A stretch of 63,323 bases of DNA from the NCBI GenBank assembly GCA_910587165.1, contig CAJUKP010000012.1:1-63323 (forward strand). Reading direction: 5' to 3'. Origin of the DNA: an uncultured Duncaniella sp. Its GTDB lineage: Bacteria > Bacteroidota > Bacteroidia > Bacteroidales > Muribaculaceae. This document shows, one piece after another, positions 1-7,330 of this stretch; position 1 is the stretch's first letter, and the number at the start of each line of letters is the position of its first letter. Both the position numbers and the translations under genes were made by a program. Below the pieces are notes generated by a model. That model was not told where the DNA came from. It saw nothing but the letters and a program-made list of their open reading frames with translations, and did not search any database.

Positions 1-227
1 GCCTCGGCCTGACCCTTGTAGCCGCCGCCGTCGAGGTTGACATGGATGTCATACTTCTCGGCTGCATCGAGGGTGAGCAGGGGCTGCTTCACGATGTACT
101 GGAGGATTGAAGAGGGGAAGTAAACGTCGAGGGGACGCTTGTTGATGGTGATCTGCCCGTTGCCTTCCTTGACAATAACGCGGGCTACGGCTGCCTTGCG
201 GCGACCTACTGCATTAACTGTTTCCAT
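1..227 (-). CDS. rpsI: 30S ribosomal protein S9 (uS9), 5' part only
   Basis: The first 75 codons of ribosomal protein S9, running off the left edge, so the Arg/Lys-rich C-terminal tail that reaches the P-site tRNA is not in the window. The N-terminus METVNAVGRRKAAVARV and the later GQITINKRPLDVYF segment are the family hallmarks. The ATG is at 227, only 7 nt after the rplM stop, which is the usual L13-S9 gene pair. It is almost certainly co-transcribed with rplM from the promoter near position 830. Confidence 0.97.
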   Translation of the reverse strand, partial: METVNAVGRRKAAVARVIVKEGNGQITINKRPLDVYFPSSILQYIVKQPLLTLDAAEKYDIHVNLDGGGYKGQAE

Positions 228-234
228 TCTTCAA

Positions 235-714
235 TTATTTGATTTTGTTAATATCAATGACTTCGGGATTCTGAGCCTCGTGAGGATGGTTGGGGCCGTT
301 GTAGACGTGCATATTCTCGATGATGGCACGGCCGAGACGGTTCTTGGGGAGCATACCCTTGACAACCTTGGTGAAGAGGGGGTGATAGCCGGGCTTGATG
401 TGCTTGTTGAGCGACTTCTTCATCAGAACCTCGGGGGTGGTGACACGCTGGCCACCGGGATAGCCGGTGTAGCTCAGATATTCGCGGTCGGTCCATTTCT
501 TGCCGGTCAGGCGCACCTTGTCGGCGTTGACCACGATGACGTTGTCGCCGCAATCCACGAAGGGTGAGTAGCAGGGCTTGTTTTTGCCACGGAGAATCAG
601 GGCGATTACTGCGCAGAGACGACCGAGTGTCTGGTCGGTGGCATCAATTACGACCCACTTGTGCTCAACGCTCTGTGCGTTGGGTGTAAGGGTCTTGTAG
701 CTTAAAGTATCCAC
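235..714 (-). CDS. rplM: 50S ribosomal protein L13 (uL13)
   Basis: A 159-residue L13, an early-assembly protein of the large ribosomal subunit. Recognisable signatures are WVVIDATDQTLGRL near residue 21, the RGKNKPCYSPFVDCGD segment near residue 42, and GMLPKNRLGR near residue 120. The length is slightly above the E. coli protein (142 aa), because of an N-terminal extension common in Bacteroidetes. It is the first gene of the rplM-rpsI operon. Confidence 0.98.
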   Translation of the reverse strand: MDTLSYKTLTPNAQSVEHKWVVIDATDQTLGRLCAVIALILRGKNKPCYSPFVDCGDNVIVVNADKVRLTGKKWTDREYLSYTGYPGGQRVTTPEVLMKKSLNKHIKPGYHPLFTKVVKGMLPKNRLGRAIIENMHVYNGPNHPHEAQNPEVIDINKIK

Positions 715-825
715 GTTGAATGTTTAATTAATAGATAGTTACTTGGTGGCTTTCCGCACTCTCCGTTCGGCCAAAAACTCGGAATGCATACGGCCTTGGT
801 TTATTAATTGGACATAATCGGACTG

Positions 826-856
826 CAAAGGTAGTGATTTTATGGCTATTTACAAA
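826..856 (-). promoter_or_regulatory. Promoter of rplM-rpsI
   Basis: Read on the minus strand, TTTG (853-856) is followed after 19 nt by TACCTTTG (826-833). This is an exact match to the Bacteroidetes primary-sigma pattern TTTG-N19-21-TAnnTTTG. Transcription would start near 820. Confidence 0.8.
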
Positions 857-1042
857 GAAGCTTTAGGAATTATTAACATATCAGTACAAGCTGTCCGAAT
901 AACGGTTCAAATCATATACAATATAATCTTTTAAGGTGGGAAAATGAACGAATTGAAGCATGGGCGGGATATTGGCGTCGGGTTCATTCATGAACAGGGG
1001 GCGCCACGGGTGTGCGGTGATTCCGGCGCGGTGTCACATTTT

Positions 1043-1073
1043 TTTGCAGAGATGGAAATTTGTGTTAATTTTG
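1043..1073 (+). promoter_or_regulatory. Promoter of the yitT-family gene
   Basis: TTTG (1043-1046), 19 nt, then TAATTTTG (1066-1073), matching the Bacteroidetes promoter pattern. It sits about 23 nt before the ATG at 1097 and so supports that start over the upstream in-frame ATG at 944. Confidence 0.8.
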
Positions 1074-1096
1074 CGTCATCAAATCGTAACCACTCT

Positions 1097-2047
1097 ATGC
1101 ACTTCTCAAGCAAACAATTGTGGATGTCGACCAAAGACTATATCATAATAGTCTTTGCGATTGTCCTTTACGGATTCGGCTTCTCAGCTTTCATTCTTCC
1201 GGAAAATGTGGTGATCGGCGGTGTGACCGGTCTCGGAACTCTCGCCTACTTTCTCACGGGAAAGGTCTACATGATCGGCGCGACTCAGTATGGCATCAAC
1301 CTTCTGTTGCTTGCGTTCGCATGGAAAATCGTAGGCAAACAGTTTGTCATCAAGACCATCTTCGGCGCCACGGTGATAGCTCTTGTAATGGTGGTGGTGC
1401 CACCGTTGTTTCCCGAACCTGTCGTGAAGGGGCAGCCGTTCATGAGCGTATGCTTCGGCGCGATCATAGTGGGCATAGCCCTCGGACTTGTGTTCACCCA
1501 CAACGGCAGCACCGGAGGCACTGACATCATCGCGGCCATGGCAGCGAAAAAGACCACCGTTTCGGTGGGACGCACGATGCTCTACGTGGATTTCTGCATC
1601 ATTTCATCATCTTATCTCATATCCCACGACATCACCACAGTGCTGTATGGCTTCGTGGTTCTCCTGATAGCGTCATATATGGTGGACATGATCATCAACA
1701 CCAACCGTCAGGCGGTGCAGTTCACCATCGTGTCGCAGAAATGGGAGCGCATAGCCACAGCTGTCAACCATCACGCCCGGAGAGGCGTCACCGTGATCGA
1801 CGGCATGGGATGGTATACCAAGCATCCCATCAAGGTGCTTCTGATTGCCTGCCGCAAGCTTGAGGCTGTCACGATCTTCCGCATCGTCAAGAGCATCGAC
1901 CCAGGAGCATTCATCACCCAGACCAATGTCAACGGCGTCTACGGCCAGGGCTTCGACCAACTGAAGGTGAAAAAGGATGCCAGACTTGAGGAGGAACTCG
2001 ACAAGGAGGCCTACGAGATGGCTGCCGAGGAAATGGGCCATTCCTGA
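1097..2047 (+). CDS. YitT family membrane protein (DUF161/DUF2179)
   Basis: A 316-residue integral membrane protein. The N-terminal half has about five to six hydrophobic helices, including the conserved FILPENVVIGGVTGLG and HNGSTGGTDIIAA segments of the YitT/YebE family. The soluble C-terminal DUF2179 domain (about residues 215-300) ends in a FRIVKSIDPGAFITQTNVNGVYGQGF motif region. Such proteins are widespread in Bacteroidetes and Firmicutes and their transported substrate, if any, is not established. The start is fixed by the promoter 23 nt upstream. The C-terminal tail is rich in acidic residues. Confidence 0.9.
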   Translation: MHFSSKQLWMSTKDYIIIVFAIVLYGFGFSAFILPENVVIGGVTGLGTLAYFLTGKVYMIGATQYGINLLLLAFAWKIVGKQFVIKTIFGATVIALVMVVVPPLFPEPVVKGQPFMSVCFGAIIVGIALGLVFTHNGSTGGTDIIAAMAAKKTTVSVGRTMLYVDFCIISSSYLISHDITTVLYGFVVLLIASYMVDMIINTNRQAVQFTIVSQKWERIATAVNHHARRGVTVIDGMGWYTKHPIKVLLIACRKLEAVTIFRIVKSIDPGAFITQTNVNGVYGQGFDQLKVKKDARLEEELDKEAYEMAAEEMGHS

Positions 2048-2121
2048 AAAGGCCACTTCACAGTTATCGTTGATGCGCCTGCCATCATAGCACCATAAAC
2101 ATCCAACACACATCAGCCGGA

Positions 2122-2448
2122 TTGGTTAACAAGGTCATACTCATAGGCAACGTAGGCAAGGACCCGGCCATACGCTACATCGAGACGCGTCCCATAGCCA
2201 CCTTCTCGCTCGCCACCACCGAGCGCGGGCAGGTCATGCCCGACGGCACACGTACACCCGACCGTACTGAATGGCATAATATTATAATGTGGGACAACGC
2301 CGCCGAATTTGCCGAGAAATACATCAGGAAGGGCACCCGTCTGTATGTGGAAGGAAAGCTGCGCTACCGTGTGTGGGAAGACCGCAACGCCATCAAACGC
2401 AATATCACCGAGATCTACGTAGACCATTTCGAACTGCTCGGAAAATGA
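2122..2448 (+). CDS. Short single-stranded DNA-binding protein (SSB-like OB fold)
   Basis: 108 residues covering only the SSB OB-fold core: NKVILIGNVGKDP at the N-terminus, FSLATTE near residue 28, and KGTRLYVEGKL near residue 70. The protein stops where the flexible linker and acidic C-terminal tip (for recruiting partner proteins) would normally begin, so it is shorter than a replicative SSB (about 150-180 aa). No in-frame ATG exists before the upstream stop at 2071; the best start is the TTG at 2122, giving MVNKVILIGN. It lies 74 nt after the YitT gene and may be read through from it. The der promoter begins just after its stop. It is probably a paralog rather than the main replication SSB. 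Confidence 0.82.
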   Translation: MVNKVILIGNVGKDPAIRYIETRPIATFSLATTERGQVMPDGTRTPDRTEWHNIIMWDNAAEFAEKYIRKGTRLYVEGKLRYRVWEDRNAIKRNITEIYVDHFELLGK

Positions 2449-2454
2449 ACCGCG

Positions 2455-2486
2455 TTTGTGTATTAACCCGATTTTCACTAACTTTG
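2455..2486 (+). promoter_or_regulatory. Promoter of der
   Basis: TTTG (2455-2458), 20 nt, TAACTTTG (2479-2486): an exact Bacteroidetes promoter match just after the ssb-like stop, giving a leader of about 57 nt before der. Confidence 0.8.
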
Positions 2487-2549
2487 CCGACTGAACCATG
2501 AGGGAATGGCATTTGTTCCCTCTTATATAGAATAATCATCAACATAAAT

Positions 2550-3869
2550 ATGGGACAAATGATAGCAATCGTGGGACGTCCCAACGTGGGAAAGTCCACG
2601 CTTTTCAACCGTCTCACAAAAACCCGCACAGCCATCACCAACGACGAGGCCGGCACCACGCGTGACCGCCAATATGGCAAGGTGGACTGGTGTGGCAAGG
2701 AATTTTCCATCGTCGACACCGGCGGCTGGGTAGTGGGTAGCGAGGATGTGTTTGAGACCGAGATCAACAAGCAGGTCCACCTCGCCATCGAACAGGCCGA
2801 TGAGATTCTCTTCGTGGTCGATGCCATGAACGGAGTCACCGATCTCGACGACCATGTGGCCGAGATACTGCGCCGTTCCACCAAGCCCGTGATACTCGTG
2901 GCCAACAAGGTGGACGCGGGAGACTCCATCTACAACATCGCCGAGTTCTATTCGCTCGGCCTCGGTGAGCCCTACGGCGTATCGGCGGTCAGCGGTTACG
3001 GCACCGGCGACCTGCTCGACGAAGTGGTGGCAAAGATGCCGGAGAAAGACGACAGTGAGGACGAGAAACTCGACGACATCCCCAAGATATGCATCGTCGG
3101 CCGTCCGAACGCCGGCAAGTCGAGCCTCGTCAATGCCTTCATCGACGAAGACCGTCACATTGTGACCGACATCGCCGGAACCACACGCGACTCGATATAT
3201 ACCCGCTACAACAAGTTCGGCTTTGATTTCTACCTTGTCGACACCGCGGGAATCCGCAAGAAAGCCAAGGTGACCGAGGATATTGAGTACTACTCCGTGA
3301 TCCGCTCCATCAGAGCCATCGAGGCCTCTGACGTGTGCATACTCATGATCGACGCCACCCGAGGCATAGAAGCCCAGGACGTGTCCATCTTCTCGCTCAT
3401 ACAGCGCAACAAGAAGGGTCTCGTTGTAGTGGTGAACAAGTGGGATCTTGTGGAGGACAAGAGCAAGGAAGCCATCAGGCACTACGAGGAGGCCATCCGC
3501 TCACGGTTCGCCCCGTTCACCGACTTCCCCATCATCTTCGCCTCGGCCCTCACCAAACAGCGTATCTTCAAAGTGCTTGAGACCGCCCTCCACGTTTGTG
3601 AGAACCGCAAGCGCACCGTGCCGACCTCACAGCTCAACACCGTCATGCTCGAGGCCATCGCGGCCTATCCGCCACCTGCCAACAAGGGCAAGTTTGTGAA
3701 GATCAAGTATGTCACCATGCTCAAGGACGCGCCCGTGCCCACATTCATCTTCTTCTGCAATCTGCCCCAGTGGGTCAAGGAACCCTACCGCCGCTATCTC
3801 GAGAACAAGATCAGAGAAAACTGGGACTTCCATGGCACTCCGGTCAATATCTTCATGAGAGAGAAATAA
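2550..3869 (+). CDS. der: Ribosome biogenesis GTPase Der (EngA)
   Basis: A 439-residue double-GTPase that assists maturation of the 50S subunit. The first G domain has the P-loop GRPNVGKST at residues 9-17 and NKVD at 119-122. The second has GRPNAGKSS at 184-192 and NKWD in the VVVVNKWDLVE segment. The C-terminal KH-like domain (about residues 350-439) is intact. Length matches the family norm. It is transcribed from its own promoter and ends at a very strong palindromic terminator shared with glgB. Confidence 0.98.
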   Translation: MGQMIAIVGRPNVGKSTLFNRLTKTRTAITNDEAGTTRDRQYGKVDWCGKEFSIVDTGGWVVGSEDVFETEINKQVHLAIEQADEILFVVDAMNGVTDLDDHVAEILRRSTKPVILVANKVDAGDSIYNIAEFYSLGLGEPYGVSAVSGYGTGDLLDEVVAKMPEKDDSEDEKLDDIPKICIVGRPNAGKSSLVNAFIDEDRHIVTDIAGTTRDSIYTRYNKFGFDFYLVDTAGIRKKAKVTEDIEYYSVIRSIRAIEASDVCILMIDATRGIEAQDVSIFSLIQRNKKGLVVVVNKWDLVEDKSKEAIRHYEEAIRSRFAPFTDFPIIFASALTKQRIFKVLETALHVCENRKRTVPTSQLNTVMLEAIAAYPPPANKGKFVKIKYVTMLKDAPVPTFIFFCNLPQWVKEPYRRYLENKIRENWDFHGTPVNIFMREK

Positions 3870-3887
3870 GATCCATCCCGTGACAAG

Positions 3888-3953
3888 ACATACAATATAA
3901 GGAGGGGAGACTGATTATCAAACTAATCAGTCTCCCCTCCTTATATTGTATGT
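3888..3953. terminator. Bidirectional terminator: perfect 30-bp inverted repeat
   Basis: Arms at 3888-3917 and 3924-3953 are perfect reverse complements over 30 bp, separated by a 6-nt loop (TCAAAC). It lies 18 nt after the der stop and 50 nt after the convergent glgB stop, so it can terminate both. The stem is unusually long. The left arm includes AAGGAGG, an anti-SD-complementary sequence that would be buried in the stem. Confidence 0.85.
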
Positions 3954-4003
3954 TTACAGCTACCGGGGCATGGTGTGCGCCACCACACCTCAGCGGATTG
4001 ACA

Positions 4004-6061
4004 TCATTTCTTCTTTCTGCCGGCAGATTTTTTTGGAGCTGCAGGTTGCGGACGCTTCATGCGGAGCACCTGTGCCGAGCGGGGTGGCAGATAAAGGCGC
4101 AGCCACTCGCGGCCCGAAGGAGCGAAAAGAGGATCGTTCTGAGTGAGATGGCTCACACTCTCATCAATGTTTCCATAGCCTCCGAAGGCAGGGCTGTCGG
4201 TGGAGAGCACCACCTCATACTCGCCGGCCGGGGCAAGGATGCCATAACCGGTGAAAGCCTGTGTGGGTGAGAAGTTGAACACGAACACAAGGTCGCCGCG
4301 CATATAAGCCAGCACCTGGTCATCGTCCTTCTCCCAAAGCTTCACCACAGGAAGAGACTGGAAATTATAGACCCCTGAGATGGTGTGGATCATCGCATTG
4401 TCAAACGCGTTCAGGTAGACATACTTGAGCTCATCGCGGTCAACGAGATCCCACTGGCGGCGGGCATACTTGTAGCTCCATCCGTTGCCCTCGCGGGGGA
4501 AGTCGATCCATTCGGGATGACCGAACTCATTGCCCATGAAGTTGAGATAGCCTCCGTTGATGGTCGAGGCCGTGACAAGACGTATCATCTTGTGGAGAGC
4601 CATTCCGCGCGCCACCACCATATTGTCGTCGTCCTTCATCATGTGCCAGTACATCTCCTTGTCAATGAGCCGGAATATCACCGTCTTGTCACCGACGAGG
4701 GCCTGGTCGTGGCTCTCCACGTATGAGATTGTCTTCTCATCGGCACGTCGGTTGGTGAGCTCCCAGAATATCGAGGTGGGTTTCCAGTCCTCGTCTTTCT
4801 TCTCCTTGAGAGTCTTGATCCAGTAGTCGGGGATACCCATCGCCATACGGTAGTCAAAACCGATGCCGCCATCCTTGACGGGCACTGCGAGACCGGGCAT
4901 TCCGCTCATCTCCTCGGCGATGGTTATGGCCGAGGGGTTGATCTCATGTATGAGTTTGTTGGCAAGCGTCAGATATGTGATGGCATTGACATCCTGACCT
5001 CCGTTATAATAGTCGTCATAGCTGCCGAACGCCTGTCCGAGTCCATGACTGTAATAGAGCATCGAGGTGACACCGTCGAAACGGAATCCGTCGAAGCGGA
5101 ACTCCTGCAGCCAATACTTGCAGTTGGAGAGCAGGAAGTTGATCACATCATTCTTGCCATAGTCAAAGCAGAGCGAATCCCATGCCGGATGCTCGCGGCG
5201 GCTGTCGCCGTAGAAGTACTGGTTGTAGCTTCCGTCGAGACGTCCGAGTCCCTCCACTTCATTTTTCACGGCGTGACTGTGGACTATATCCATGATCACG
5301 GCAATACCCAGCTCATGGGCACGGTCGATAAGGCTCTTCAGATCCTCGGGAGTGCCGAAACGGCTCGAAGGAGCATAGAAACTCGACACATGATAGCCGA
5401 ACGAACCATAGTAAGGGTGCTCCTGGATAGCCATGATCTGGATGGCGTTGTAGCCGTCCTTGGCGATGCGCGGGAGAATGAGGTCACGGAATTCGGTATA
5501 TGTGCCTATCCCCTCCTTCTCCTGGGCCATACCGATATGGCACTCATATATGAGCAGAGGGCGTGTGTCGGGGCGGAAACGCTTCACCTTCCATTTGTAA
5601 GGCTCGGGCGACCACACCTGGGCGGAGAACACATGGGTGTTCTCGTCCTGCACCACGCGCGTGGCATAGGCAGGGATACGTTCACCGCTGCCACCGTCCC
5701 AGTTCACGATCATCTTGTATAGATCGCCGTGGTTGATGGCATCAGGTTTCATTTTCAGCTCCCAGACGCCGTTGGCCTTGGGTTTGAGAGCGTATTTCTT
5801 CATCTCCTTCCATTTGGAGAAGTCACCGATGAGGGTGATGGCGGTGGCGTTAGGAGCCCACTCGCGGAACACCCAGCCTCCGTCGGCGGTGCGGTGGAGA
5901 CCGAAATAGTTGTGTGCATTTGCAAATGTGTCGAGCTTGCCGTCTGGACCGCATAGCTCCAGTTCCTTGTTGACAGCGTCGTTATGACGGCCGATTATGG
6001 CTTCAGAGTATGGCTCGAGCCACGGGTCGTTCTTGAGGATGTTGAGAGTCTTTTTTTTCAT
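4004..6061 (-). CDS. glgB: 1,4-alpha-glucan branching enzyme (GH13)
   Basis: Branching enzyme of 685 residues that introduces alpha-1,6 branches into glycogen. The N-terminal CBM48 domain (about residues 50-160) contains GLHRTADGGWVFREWAPNA. The GH13 barrel follows with MDIVHSHAVKN, the nucleophile in DGFRFDGVTSM, the acid/base in ITIAEEMSGMPG and the YVESHDQAL motif. These residues make it the eukaryote-like branching enzyme type typical of Bacteroidetes. The chosen ATG at 6061 gives MKKKTLNILKN and lies 51 nt after a good promoter -7 element; an in-frame ATG at 6094 is less likely. The C-terminus carries a Lys/Arg/Pro-rich tail. No other glycogen genes are in the window. Confidence 0.95.
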   Translation of the reverse strand: MKKKTLNILKNDPWLEPYSEAIIGRHNDAVNKELELCGPDGKLDTFANAHNYFGLHRTADGGWVFREWAPNATAITLIGDFSKWKEMKKYALKPKANGVWELKMKPDAINHGDLYKMIVNWDGGSGERIPAYATRVVQDENTHVFSAQVWSPEPYKWKVKRFRPDTRPLLIYECHIGMAQEKEGIGTYTEFRDLILPRIAKDGYNAIQIMAIQEHPYYGSFGYHVSSFYAPSSRFGTPEDLKSLIDRAHELGIAVIMDIVHSHAVKNEVEGLGRLDGSYNQYFYGDSRREHPAWDSLCFDYGKNDVINFLLSNCKYWLQEFRFDGFRFDGVTSMLYYSHGLGQAFGSYDDYYNGGQDVNAITYLTLANKLIHEINPSAITIAEEMSGMPGLAVPVKDGGIGFDYRMAMGIPDYWIKTLKEKKDEDWKPTSIFWELTNRRADEKTISYVESHDQALVGDKTVIFRLIDKEMYWHMMKDDDNMVVARGMALHKMIRLVTASTINGGYLNFMGNEFGHPEWIDFPREGNGWSYKYARRQWDLVDRDELKYVYLNAFDNAMIHTISGVYNFQSLPVVKLWEKDDDQVLAYMRGDLVFVFNFSPTQAFTGYGILAPAGEYEVVLSTDSPAFGGYGNIDESVSHLTQNDPLFAPSGREWLRLYLPPRSAQVLRMKRPQPAAPKKSAGRKKK

Positions 6062-6111
6062 AAATTGACGATTATAACCCACCATGCCTTGCAAGGCGGT
6101 GTATTTCCCTA

Positions 6112-6143
6112 CAAACTTAATGAATTAAATCCTCATAGGCAAA
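6112..6143 (-). promoter_or_regulatory. Promoter of glgB
   Basis: On the minus strand TTTG (6140-6143), 20 nt, TAAGTTTG (6112-6119). The leader before the ATG at 6061 is about 45 nt. Confidence 0.75.
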
Positions 6144-6246
6144 TCCCGGGGGATAAATTTACACAAAACCACGGAATTATAAGGTCATGTGGTGCTGTCT
6201 GAGGCATCTTCAGCATCAAGGTGGGGTATAATCCGGCGTTTTATCG

Positions 6247-6254
6247 TATCTTTG
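6247..6254 (+). promoter_or_regulatory. -7 element of the urea-transporter-family gene
   Basis: TATCTTTG matches the Bacteroidetes -7 consensus and sits 27 nt before the ATG. No convincing TTTG lies at the expected upstream distance, so this may be a weak or regulated promoter. Confidence 0.55.
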
Positions 6255-6281
6255 CCGTCTCAAAACTGACAACTCAACAGT

Positions 6282-7211
6282 ATGGACGGATTGAAAGTGA
6301 CAGCGAATGTTTTTGCAAGGATTGCAGCACGTAGCGTCGGGCAAGTGATGTTCCAGAGCAATGTGCTTTCCGGATTTCTCATGGCGTGTGCCATCGTCGC
6401 CGGAGGATTCGGCATAGGAGGTTCCGGGCGGTTTATCGTAACGGCCGGAGCCACGGTCGCAATCCTGATTTCGTCAGCGATAGCCGTCGCGGCCACACTG
6501 CCCGACGGACGTGACGGGGTGTGGGGATTCAATGCCGTATTGGTGGGATGTGCTGTCTTCACTTTCAACAATTCCGGAGCGGGAGCATGGGCAATGCTCT
6601 GTGCCGGCGTGCTTCTCACCTTTCCACTGAAAGGCATTCTCGACCGTATGTTAGGCGTCGCGTCGCTGACTCTCCCTTTTGTGATCTCAACATGGATCAT
6701 AACGGCCATCGGTCATGCCACAGGGCTGATGACACCTTGGATTCCGGGAACCATACCTTCCGCCCCGGAACAATTGTCGGCAACATCTATAGCCATAGGG
6801 TTGCTGAAAGGGATATCCGAAGTGTTTCTGATCGACTCATGGGTGGCCGGCCTGCTGATGCTTGCCGGACTATTGGCAGGCAGTCCACGATGTGCCGTTC
6901 TCGCCCTGTCGGGGTCAGCAGCCGGAATGGTCATGGCCATCATCTGCGGCCTCCCTGCCGGTGAGATTTCAGCCGGTCTGTGGGGCTTCTCCCCTGCCCT
7001 GACCGCGATAGCTGTCGGCTCGGTACTGCCAGGCATCCCACACCGCGGCTTGTTGACCACAGCGGCCGTGATACTCACATTCGCCATACAGTATCTCACC
7101 GCTCCGTGGCTCGCCAAAGCCGGACTCCCGGTGCTGACCATGCCATTCTGTGCCGCCACCCTTGCGGTATCGCTCCTGTCCGTCCGGAATGCCCGATCAA
7201 TAACGAAATAA
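6282..7211 (+). CDS. Urea transporter family (UT) membrane protein
   Basis: A 309-residue, highly hydrophobic protein with about ten membrane helices. It shows the internal duplication typical of UT channels: GVWGFNAVLVGCAVF in the first half (near residue 82) is echoed by GLWGFSPALTAIAVG in the second (near residue 234). These are the loops that line the urea pore in known members. No urease or other nitrogen genes are nearby, so the physiological substrate cannot be read from context. It is divergent from glgB and upstream of ileS, which has its own promoter. Confidence 0.85.
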   Translation: MDGLKVTANVFARIAARSVGQVMFQSNVLSGFLMACAIVAGGFGIGGSGRFIVTAGATVAILISSAIAVAATLPDGRDGVWGFNAVLVGCAVFTFNNSGAGAWAMLCAGVLLTFPLKGILDRMLGVASLTLPFVISTWIITAIGHATGLMTPWIPGTIPSAPEQLSATSIAIGLLKGISEVFLIDSWVAGLLMLAGLLAGSPRCAVLALSGSAAGMVMAIICGLPAGEISAGLWGFSPALTAIAVGSVLPGIPHRGLLTTAAVILTFAIQYLTAPWLAKAGLPVLTMPFCAATLAVSLLSVRNARSITK

Positions 7212-7240
7212 TATTCTTCGGGCCAAAGGCTTCAGTTGAG

Positions 7241-7272
7241 TTTGGTTTTCTTGTTGAAAATTCGTATTTTTG
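7241..7272 (+). promoter_or_regulatory. Promoter of ileS
   Basis: TTTG (7241-7244), 20 nt, TATTTTTG (7265-7272). It gives a short leader before the ATG at 7331 and argues against starts within the transporter gene. No T-box is visible. Confidence 0.75.
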
Positions 7273-7330
7273 CGAAAATTTTTCCGTGGGGAGACGTGTC
7301 CCCCGTATAACAAGCAAAAATCATCTCAAA

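Larger units (their letters stand above)
715..1096. other. Divergent intergenic region: rplM leader and two promoters
   Basis: 382 bases without a gene, between leftward rplM and rightward yitT. The leftward promoter at 826-856 leaves an rplM leader of roughly 105 nt, long enough for an autoregulatory ribosomal-protein leader, though no convincing stem was identified by eye. The rightward yitT promoter lies at 1043-1073. The stretch 857-1042 shows nothing else that can be supported. An upstream in-frame ATG at 944 for yitT is rejected because it precedes that promoter. Confidence 0.6.

Noticed and set aside
139..567. Plus-strand open frame across rplM/rpsI
   Set aside because: Shadow of the ribosomal protein genes; no similarity to a known family and no promoter.
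3888..3953. Invertible promoter or recombination site
   Set aside because: The arms are only 6 nt apart with no promoter between them and no recombinase gene is near; a terminator explains it.
4946..5722. 258-codon plus-strand frame opposite glgB
   Set aside because: glgB is unambiguous on the minus strand; the opposite frame stays open because of codon bias.
6980..7330. 117-codon N-terminal extension of ileS
   Set aside because: It lies inside the urea-transporter-family gene and precedes the ileS promoter; the sequence has no synthetase features.
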